DNA of 40,523 nucleotides from Bacteroidales bacterium (GTDB lineage: Bacteria; Bacteroidota; Bacteroidia; Bacteroidales; WRLA01). The stretch spans positions 1 through 40,523 of the forward strand of contig JAIRTP010000042.1 of the NCBI GenBank assembly GCA_031254805.1, written 5' to 3'. The notes below the pieces were generated by a model. That model had not been told where the DNA came from. It did no database searches and was given only the letters and a program-made list of their open reading frames with translations. Position 1 is the first letter of the stretch. Each line of letters opens with the position of its first letter. Of this stretch, positions 9,772-16,014 are shown piece after piece. The position numbers were made by a program, and so were the translations under genes.

Positions 9772-10350
9772 ATGGTTTTAGTCGGAAAATCCGCCCCCAC
9801 GTTTGAAGCGGACGCAGTAATTAACGGAAACGAGATTGTTGAAAAATTTTCTCTCTCTCAATATGTCAGCAAAAAATATGTGATTTTTTTCTTTTATCCG
9901 TTCGATTTCAGCTTTGTATGCCCAACGGAGCTTCTTGCTTTTCAGGAAAAATTGGAAGAGTTTGAAAAACGCAATTGCGTTGTAGTCGGATGTTCTACCG
10001 ACAGCAAATTTTCGCATTGGACATGGCTGAACGCCGACTCTAAAAGCGGCGGAATAAAAGGCGTAACATATCCTCTGGTCGCAGATACGTCCAAGACAAT
10101 CGCAAGAAATTACGACGTTTTGGCAGGAGAATACGACTATGACGAAGAAGAAGATGAAATTGTCTTCGATGGAATTCCCGCCGCATATCGCGGATTGTTT
10201 CTGATTGACAAACAAGGCATTGTGCGTCATCAAGTAGTCAACGACATGCCTTTAGGGCGCAATATCGACGAAGCGCTTCGCATGGTAGACTCTTTACAAT
10301 TTTTTGAAGAAAACGGTGAAGCTTGTCCCGCTAACTGGCATAAAGGATAA
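9772..10350 (+). CDS. 2-Cys peroxiredoxin (AhpC/Prx1 family)
   Basis: Thiol peroxidase that reduces hydrogen peroxide and organic hydroperoxides. The 192-residue product has the peroxidatic Cys50 in DFSFVCPTELLAF and the resolving Cys185 near the C-terminus (GEACPANWHKG), the pattern of typical 2-Cys enzymes. It lies 76 nt after pyrG on the same strand. No AhpF reductase is adjacent, so the electron donor is unknown. An acidic run, YDYDEEEDEIVFDG near residues 123-136, extends the loop before GIPAAYRGLF. AhpC or Prx are equally good names; I leave the symbol open. Confidence 0.93.
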   Translation: MVLVGKSAPTFEADAVINGNEIVEKFSLSQYVSKKYVIFFFYPFDFSFVCPTELLAFQEKLEEFEKRNCVVVGCSTDSKFSHWTWLNADSKSGGIKGVTYPLVADTSKTIARNYDVLAGEYDYDEEEDEIVFDGIPAAYRGLFLIDKQGIVRHQVVNDMPLGRNIDEALRMVDSLQFFEENGEACPANWHKG

Positions 10351-10495
10351 AAAGTCTTTCAGTAAAATCACGAAAACGTTTCCGATGCTCTAACCAGGAA
10401 ATAAGCGTCGTTTTTCTGCCTTTTTAAACAGATCATCTACGATGAAAAAGGTTCTGGCATAGTTATTGTAACGTATGTTAAGAAGGAGAATAAAT

Positions 10496-10525
10496 ATGTG
10501 TTTTCATGTTTTTCTTTTTAGATAA
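10496..10525 (+). CDS. possible 9-residue leader peptide upstream of guaB
   Basis: An ATG preceded by AGAAGGAG at 7-nt spacing encodes MCFHVFLFR and a stop. A Shine-Dalgarno sequence this good is unusual here, since most starts in the window lack one. An AT-rich hairpin (CTTTTT/AAAAAG) and T run overlap its end, and the repeat array at 10552-10624 follows. It may be coincidence; no family is recognised. Confidence 0.2.
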   Translation: MCFHVFLFR

Positions 10526-10551
10526 AAAGTTTTTTTCATAATGTTGTGGGG

Positions 10552-10624
10552 GACCGGCTTAAACGAGCCGGTCTCTGTTTATAAACAGGTTGTCAAAATC
10601 AAAAAAAGGCGACCGGCTTTTTTT
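10552..10624 (+). promoter_or_regulatory. three-copy mutually exclusive hairpin array before guaB
   Basis: GACCGGCT (10552-10559), its exact complement AGCCGGTC (10566-10573), and a second GACCGGCT (10611-10618) followed directly by T's to 10624. The middle copy can pair with either outer copy: the first pairing makes a small hairpin, the second makes a stem ending in a T run, like a terminator. The 14-nt palindrome CTGTTTATAAACAG (10575-10588) sits inside the second loop. The guaB -7 box starts 2 nt after the T run, so the structure would act on a transcript from further upstream. Confidence 0.5.
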
Positions 10625-10625
10625 A

Positions 10626-10633
10626 TAACTTTG
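10626..10633 (+). promoter_or_regulatory. -7 promoter element of guaB
   Basis: TAACTTTG matches TAnnTTTG and lies 21 nt before the ATG at 10655. It excludes the in-frame ATG at 10541, which would lie upstream of the transcript start and inside the hairpin array. Confidence 0.6.
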
Positions 10634-10654
10634 CACAAAAATCAGATCCATATT

Positions 10655-12157
10655 ATGGCGCATATAATTGACGATATATCAAGAACTTTTAATGAATATT
10701 TGTTAATCCCCGGATTGACTTCCAAAGATTGCGCGCCCGACAAAGCGTCGCTGAAAACATCTTTAGTAAAATTTAATAAAGGCGCAAAATCGGAAATTGA
10801 ATTAAATATTCCTTTTGTCTCTGCAATCATGCAATCTGTTTCCGACGATAAGATGGCCATCGCTTTAGCCAGAAACGGGGGACTTTCTTTCATTTTCGGA
10901 TCGCAATCTATCGAAGACCAAGTTGAAATGGTCCGGAAAGTCAAAAAATATAAAGCCGGATTTGTCGTAAGCGACGCCAACTTGACGCCGGAACATACGT
11001 TGCAAGACGTATTGAAATTGAAAGAAAAAACAGGCTTTTCTACCATAGGAATTACCGACAACGGCGCTTATAACGGCAAACTTTTAGGTTTGGTAACCAG
11101 TCGAGACTATCGCCCAAGCCGCGATCCTTTGGATAAGAAAGTAAGAGATTTTATGACGCCCTTTTCCAAATTGATTGTTGGAAAATTCGGAATCACATTA
11201 GAAGAGGCCAACGACATCATTTGGGATAATAAAATCAATGCCCTTCCTGTTATCGACGACCGTCAACATCTTAGATATTTTGTTTTCCGAAAAGACTATG
11301 ACAACCACAAAGAGAATCCTAACGAACTCTTAGATAAAAATAAAAGTCTGTTGACCGGAGCCGGAATCAATACCAGAGATTATAAAGAACGCATTCCGAA
11401 ACTTATCGAAGCGGGTGTCGATGTTCTATGTATCGATTCCTCCGATGGTTTTTCAGAATGGCAACAGGATACGTTGAAATTTGTGCGGGATCATTACGGC
11501 GATTCCGTCAAGATCGGCGCCGGAAATATTATCGATGCAGAAGGATTTCAATATTTAGCCGACGCCGGCGCGGATTTTATCAAAGTCGGCATTGGCGGCG
11601 GTTCTATCTGTATCACAAGAGAGCAAAAAGGAATCGGCAGAGGACAAGCGACTTCGCTGATAGAAGTCGCTCAAGCGCGCAACGAATATTTTAAACAACA
11701 TGGCGTTTATATTCCGATATGTTCCGACGGCGGCATCGTGCAAGACTATCATATGGTCTTGGCGCTGGCTATGGGAGCCGATTTCTTGATGATGGGACGT
11801 TACTTTGCCCGTTTTGACGAGAGTCCGACAAAAAAATTAATGGTTGGCGGCAATTACGTAAAAGAATATTGGGGCGAAGGTTCCAATCGCGCCAGAAATT
11901 GGCAACGTTACGACATGGGCGGCGGCGACAGCCTCAAATTTGAAGAAGGCGTCGATAGTTACGTGCCTTATGCCGGCAAATTAAAAGACAACCTTGACGT
12001 TACTTTGGGAAAAATAAAATCTACGATGTGCAGTTGCGGCTCGTTAACGCTTAATCAACTGAAAGATACTGCAAAAATCACCTTAGTATCTTCAACGAGC
12101 ATCATCGAAGGCGGCGCGCACGACGTCATCCTCAAAGAGACAAAAAGGAACAATTAA
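10655..12157 (+). CDS. guaB: IMP dehydrogenase, Tritrichomonas-type
   Basis: Oxidises IMP to XMP with NAD+, the committed step of GMP synthesis. The ATG at 10655 gives 500 residues. The catalytic Cys is Cys319 in [15 protein letters not shown], and the mobile flap has Arg418-Tyr419 in NWQRYD. From memory these positions and much of the surrounding sequence match IMP dehydrogenase of the parabasalid Tritrichomonas foetus (catalytic Cys319, Arg418/Tyr419, and text such as [12 protein letters not shown] and [16 protein letters not shown]). Two CBS-like segments lie near residues 130-230. This is a distinct subfamily from the common bacterial enzyme, whose loop usually reads GPGSICTTR. The stop overlaps the next start (TAATG). 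Confidence 0.95.
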   Translation: MAHIIDDISRTFNEYLLIPGLTSKDCAPDKASLKTSLVKFNKGAKSEIELNIPFVSAIMQSVSDDKMAIALARNGGLSFIFGSQSIEDQVEMVRKVKKYKAGFVVSDANLTPEHTLQDVLKLKEKTGFSTIGITDNGAYNGKLLGLVTSRDYRPSRDPLDKKVRDFMTPFSKLIVGKFGITLEEANDIIWDNKINALPVIDDRQHLRYFVFRKDYDNHKENPNELLDKNKSLLTGAGINTRDYKERIPKLIEAGVDVLCIDSSDGFSEWQQDTLKFVRDHYGDSVKIGAGNIIDAEGFQYLADAGADFIKVGIGGGSICITREQKGIGRGQATSLIEVAQARNEYFKQHGVYIPICSDGGIVQDYHMVLALAMGADFLMMGRYFARFDESPTKKLMVGGNYVKEYWGEGSNRARNWQRYDMGGGDSLKFEEGVDSYVPYAGKLKDNLDVTLGKIKSTMCSCGSLTLNQLKDTAKITLVSSTSIIEGGAHDVILKETKRNN

Positions 12158-13497
12158 TGCATAAAACCGTTCTCTTTCTTTCATTGGTTTTCTCTTTTTT
12201 TATCGGGGCAAGCCAGCCGCAAGTTATGTGGCAGGTGTGGCTCGACGGAACTATTGACAGATGGGGATACTCTTGGGGCGACGAATTTTCCGGAGATAGC
12301 GTCGACAATTCCAAATGGCTCGACTCATACCCTTGGGGAAGAAATTATTCGGGAACATGTTATCAGGAATATATGACGCCCGGGCAAAATTATGAATTAG
12401 AAAACGGGATTTTGAAATTAACGGCCAAACGCGGCCATATTTTTGCCAAAGGCGTTCATTATAAATCGGACAGCGCCGTATTATCGGATGGTAAGCCAAA
12501 CTTGAGGGAGTGGAATTACACCTCCGGAATGCTCTATTCCAAAGAATTATTCAAACATGGAATGTTCGAGATACGTTGTAAACTACCCGCCGGAACGGGA
12601 TTCTGGCCTGCTTTTTGGCTGTTTGCAGGAAAACCTAATGAAGAGATCGATATTTTTGAATTTGTCGGAAAAGATCCGAAAAGACTTCATTTTGACATAC
12701 ATTGCCCCGAAAATTGCAAAAAATTCGGAGGAGATATTTTCATCAATACGGATTTCTCCGCCCATTTCAACACTGTTATGGGACAATGGGACGAGGATAT
12801 CGTTTATTGGCATTTGAACGGCGAAAGTTTTGCTTTCTGGAAAGGGAGCATGCAACATGCCGCCGCGCTGATCGCTAATTTGGGCGTTGCCAACAATAAG
12901 CCTTGCCCTTTTTGGCCTGCTCCCGATGAAACGACTCCGTTTCCGGCATATTTTCAGATCGATCATATCAGAGTTTGGAATCGAATCGACGACGATTTTG
13001 CCATTGAAATACCCGATTATTCTACGACGGGCGTCGATCCCGACGCTTTACGCGCTCGCTTAACAAAGTTTATTGAAAAATCATCGGCCGTATCGTGGAA
13101 TATAAATGAGCTGTTCGAAGAACAATCGCCAGATTTTCAGGATAATACGTTGAATGCGACATACGGACATCCTCTTATTACAGAAGGAAGTATGTTTTAT
13201 AACAAAAAAGGAAAACTCAAAAACAGACGAAAGCAGCCTGTAAATAATCCGTCGCAACTATCTGTGCGGATATTTGCTTATCCTGAAACCAGCCGGATCG
13301 TTTTGGAATTTGAAGGAAAAATAAACGCGCCCATTACAATCGCATTGCAAGATCTTCACAAAAATATTATTTTTTCAGCAACCGATATAGTAGAAAATAA
13401 AGTAGAGATTGACCTATCTTCTTTGTCCAAAGGAAGTTACCTTTTAAGGGGAGAATTTGGAGAAAAAAATGTGACGGAACGAATAAATTTATTGTAA
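12157..13497 (+). CDS. secreted GH16 family glycoside hydrolase with sorting-like C-terminus
   Basis: Likely an endo-beta-glucanase or related hydrolase, 446 residues. Signal peptide [20 protein letters not shown]. The GH16 core runs from about residue 30 to 285, with WGDEFSGDSVDNSKW at the start and the catalytic motif E163-I-D-I-F-E168 (nucleophile and acid/base glutamates) in NEEIDIFEFVG. The final 85 residues form a small beta domain ending DLSSLSKGSYLLRGEF...ERINLL, similar to type IX secretion C-terminal sorting domains, so surface export by that route is plausible. Substrate (laminarin, lichenan, other) cannot be told. The ATG overlaps the guaB stop by one base, an odd partner for a housekeeping gene. 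Confidence 0.87.
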   Translation: MHKTVLFLSLVFSFFIGASQPQVMWQVWLDGTIDRWGYSWGDEFSGDSVDNSKWLDSYPWGRNYSGTCYQEYMTPGQNYELENGILKLTAKRGHIFAKGVHYKSDSAVLSDGKPNLREWNYTSGMLYSKELFKHGMFEIRCKLPAGTGFWPAFWLFAGKPNEEIDIFEFVGKDPKRLHFDIHCPENCKKFGGDIFINTDFSAHFNTVMGQWDEDIVYWHLNGESFAFWKGSMQHAAALIANLGVANNKPCPFWPAPDETTPFPAYFQIDHIRVWNRIDDDFAIEIPDYSTTGVDPDALRARLTKFIEKSSAVSWNINELFEEQSPDFQDNTLNATYGHPLITEGSMFYNKKGKLKNRRKQPVNNPSQLSVRIFAYPETSRIVLEFEGKINAPITIALQDLHKNIIFSATDIVENKVEIDLSSLSKGSYLLRGEFGEKNVTERINLL

Positions 13498-13539
13498 AAA
13501 ACTATTCGCTTATTTTGATAAAAACATTATCTTTGTATA

Positions 13540-14127
13540 ATGAATGAAAAAAATCTTTACATCATTTCTGGGTGCAACGGAGCGGGAAAAACGACGGCCT
13601 CCTTTACAATTTTACCTGAAATGCTCAGTTGTAAAGAGTTTGTGAATTCGGATGAGATAGCCAGAGGGCTTTCTCCTTTTCAACCGGAAAAAGTATGGAT
13701 CGAAGCGGGAAGAATAATGTTGAAAAGAATTGACGAGTTATTAGAAAATAATAGTACCTTTGCTTTTGAGACGACGCTTTCAACAAGAAGTTATAAAAGA
13801 AAGATCATCAGAGCGAAAGAAAGAGGATATAATATTATTCTTGTTTTTTTCTGGTTGCAAAACGTCGTTTTGGCAAAAGAAAGAGTACGGATTAGAGTGT
13901 TGGAAGGAGGGCATAATACAAAGCCCGAAGTGATAGAACGACGCTATTATAAAGGAATTAAAAACTTGTTTGATATATATTTGCCGCTTTCCGATCAGGT
14001 TTTGGTATTTGACAACTCCGAAGGAAAGCATGAATTAATTGCCGAAAAACTCCATGAAAGAGCGCTTGGCATAATAAATGTTGATAAGTTTAATAAATTG
14101 AGAGGTTATTATGAATACAATGAATAA
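13540..14127 (+). CDS. zeta-toxin-like P-loop kinase
   Basis: A 195-residue P-loop protein. The Walker A motif GCNGAGKTT is at residues 11-19, followed by FVNSDEIARGLSP near 34-46 and STFAFETTLSTR, the pattern of zeta toxin/UDP-N-acetylglucosamine kinase-type proteins. In characterised zeta toxins this fold phosphorylates UDP-GlcNAc or related sugars and blocks wall synthesis; many chromosomal relatives are uncharacterised. A -7 element TATCTTTG (13528-13535) ends 4 nt before the ATG, so the transcript is leaderless or almost so. The 3' end overlaps the next small gene by 17 nt in another frame. Toxin activity is inference. Confidence 0.82.
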   Translation: MNEKNLYIISGCNGAGKTTASFTILPEMLSCKEFVNSDEIARGLSPFQPEKVWIEAGRIMLKRIDELLENNSTFAFETTLSTRSYKRKIIRAKERGYNIILVFFWLQNVVLAKERVRIRVLEGGHNTKPEVIERRYYKGIKNLFDIYLPLSDQVLVFDNSEGKHELIAEKLHERALGIINVDKFNKLRGYYEYNE

Positions 14128-14257
14128 AATAGAGCAGAAACGCAAAATTTTAACCGGATTGGAAAAATCTTATGAAAGATTGCTGATCTCCAAACGACAA
14201 AAACAAAGCGTACTTGTTGTAATAAAAGACAATAAGATCGTAAAAATAAAACCCTGA
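14111..14257 (+). CDS. small protein overlapping the zeta-like gene, possible antitoxin partner
   Basis: A 48-residue protein, MNTMNKIEQKRKILTGLEKS then a basic helix and a strand-like tail ending VVIKDNKIVKIKP. It overlaps the end of the zeta-like gene by 17 nt, which suggests translational coupling. I have an impression of short proteins with this GLEKSYERL...KDNKIVKIKP layout next to zeta-like kinases in Bacteroidota, but cannot confirm it. A role as antitoxin is by position only. Confidence 0.6.
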   Translation: MNTMNKIEQKRKILTGLEKSYERLLISKRQKQSVLVVIKDNKIVKIKP

Positions 14258-14701
14258 CGTTATATCCTCCCATTTTTTTTCGATAGACATAGACGCAAAC
14301 CGGTAAGGTTTTTCCTATTTGCCCGTTCAACCGGAAACGACGGCTCCGGTAATCCGATGAAATTGACGTAAATAATTTTACGTCGGTAATTTTGTTTTCC
14401 GGATTGATTCTTGCCATCTTTTTAAGATCGCAACATCTATCAATCGACTTAGTAATGCAAGATGAACAAAATATAACAGTTTTCTGAACTCCCGAATGGA
14501 ATGTGATTTTCATAACTGCAGGTCGAGAGGAAAATATTAGCATTGAACTATTTGAAAATCACAATTTTAACTCTGTATGCTTATCCCTTTTCCGCAGTTC
14601 AACGGAATTCGGTTTTTAAAATTCCGCCGTTAACTTCGTCGAATTTTATTTCAGGCAACCCATATATGTTAAAAATTTCGCATCCTTTAAAAAAATTAAG
14701 C
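14258..14701. other. intergenic stretch, no supported gene
   Basis: About 440 nt between the toxin-like pair and the TlpA-like gene. A 60-codon plus-strand frame (14543-14725) and a longer minus-strand frame (14109-14543) have no recognisable content and are probably chance. Short inverted repeats are present (for example around the repeated ACGTAAATAATTTTACGT palindrome at 14367-14384), but no clear terminator follows the toxin pair. Confidence 0.4.
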
Positions 14702-14726
14702 TATTTTTGCCCCAAAAGAGGATAAG

Positions 14727-15929
14727 ATGAAACATTTTCAAAGAAAGCTTGTGTTTTTATGTGTAATTGCCGCTTTATTACTCTTCAACGTACATTGTAA
14801 AAATGGAAATATAAAAAAAGCGGAACCTGCATTGATCGACATCGCAATAGACAACAGCGCGTCGACAAGGATTGTCATCGAACAAATTACAACTACCGAT
14901 ATTGTTGAAATACAACGCGTCGTCACCGACAAAAACGGCAAATTTAAATTGAACTTGCTTCCTAAAGAGGAAGAATTTGTTTTGCTACGATTTGAAGATC
15001 ATCAATTTATTCCTTTGATTATTGATAAAAACAATTCATACAAAGTTACAGCTGATTATAACGATCTTTCCGGAACGTTTCAAGTTTCAGGAAATCCCGA
15101 ATCGGAATATTTAACGCGTTTTTTCAAGAGACTTTTCTCAGATATGGCAAAGACGGATAGCTTAGGGTTAAAAATAAACTCTTATGCTGATACGCAGCAA
15201 TTTGCATCTGTTCGAGAACAAATAATTGCCGATTACCAAGCTATTTATGATGCGCACAGACAGTTTTCCGACCAATTACTTCTTGAACGCCCCGAATATC
15301 TTTCGACGCTTTTGATCTTAAATCAAAATCTTGGACAAAAGAGATTGTACGAGATAAGGCGCGATTCGGCGTTTTATTTCCTTATCGATAAAAAGTTGAC
15401 GGCGCGCATTCCTGAAAATACTCATACGGTAGCTTTTCATAAAACGGTCGCAGATTTTAAAAGAGATTTGGCTTCGCAAAAATTGGCGGCAGAACGATTA
15501 TCGGCCGGAAATCAGGCTCCTGACTTTATGTTGTCCGACGAAAACGGAAAATCTGTTTCATTATCCGATTATCAAGGAAAAATTGTATTACTTGCTTTTT
15601 GGAGCCCCAGAGAAAACGTTACGCCGAATAATCTTGATATGTTAAAAACGATGTATGACGATTATAAAAAATCAGGATTTGAAATCGTCGCCGTATCTAT
15701 CGACAATAACGAGCAAATGTGGAAAAACAGCGTCGCTTCTCAAAATGTTTCATGGATCAACCTTTCCGACTTAAAAGGAAATACCTCTCCGGTCGCCAAA
15801 CTATATAATCTCTCCGAAAAGATTCCTTTTTATTATTTAATTGATAAAAATGGCAAAATATTGGCGCAAGATCCATCCATGATGGAGATCGACGATATTT
15901 TGTACGAATTGCAAAACAGAGATATTTAA
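14727..15929 (+). CDS. TlpA-like lipoprotein lacking the CXXC active site
   Basis: A 400-residue exported protein. The N-terminus is hydrophobic and ends in a Cys (LLLFNVHCKNGN), consistent with a lipoprotein signal, though the lipobox is not classic. Residues about 30-240 resemble the DUF4369-type N-terminal domain of Bacteroidota thiol-disulfide proteins. The C-terminal 140 residues form a TlpA/AhpC-TSA thioredoxin fold (GNQAPDFMLSDENGKSVSLS...GKIVLLAFWSPRENVTPNNL). Where active members have WCxxC, this one has SPRENVT, so redox activity is unlikely. The cis-Pro loop KIPFYYLIDKNGKI remains. A -7 element TATTTTTG at 14702-14709 gives a leader of about 12 nt. Confidence 0.85.
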   Translation: MKHFQRKLVFLCVIAALLLFNVHCKNGNIKKAEPALIDIAIDNSASTRIVIEQITTTDIVEIQRVVTDKNGKFKLNLLPKEEEFVLLRFEDHQFIPLIIDKNNSYKVTADYNDLSGTFQVSGNPESEYLTRFFKRLFSDMAKTDSLGLKINSYADTQQFASVREQIIADYQAIYDAHRQFSDQLLLERPEYLSTLLILNQNLGQKRLYEIRRDSAFYFLIDKKLTARIPENTHTVAFHKTVADFKRDLASQKLAAERLSAGNQAPDFMLSDENGKSVSLSDYQGKIVLLAFWSPRENVTPNNLDMLKTMYDDYKKSGFEIVAVSIDNNEQMWKNSVASQNVSWINLSDLKGNTSPVAKLYNLSEKIPFYYLIDKNGKILAQDPSMMEIDDILYELQNRDI

Positions 15930-15964
15930 TTATGATTGCGGGTCTATAAACTCAATGAATTAAC

Positions 15965-15972
15965 TATATTTG
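15965..15972 (+). promoter_or_regulatory. -7 promoter element of gcvP
   Basis: TATATTTG matches TAnnTTTG. It overlaps the in-frame TTG at 15970, which therefore cannot be the start, and supports the ATG at 16015 with a leader of roughly 35 nt. Confidence 0.55.
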
Positions 15973-16014
15973 CAATTCTTTTATAAAAAATATAATACGT
16001 TAAAGAACAGTAAT

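Noticed and set aside
9778-10233. A 151-codon minus-strand frame inside the peroxiredoxin gene
   Set aside because: The peroxiredoxin is unambiguous; this is a mirror frame with no signature.
10541-10654. N-terminal extension of guaB from the ATG at 10541
   Set aside because: The extension would be translated from the hairpin array, upstream of a -7 promoter box, and the IMPDH family start fits MAHIIDD at 10655.
14109-14543. A 144-codon minus-strand frame opposite the end of the zeta-like gene and the following gap
   Set aside because: It runs antisense to two better supported genes, its product is Cys- and Phe-rich without any family pattern, and no promoter was seen.
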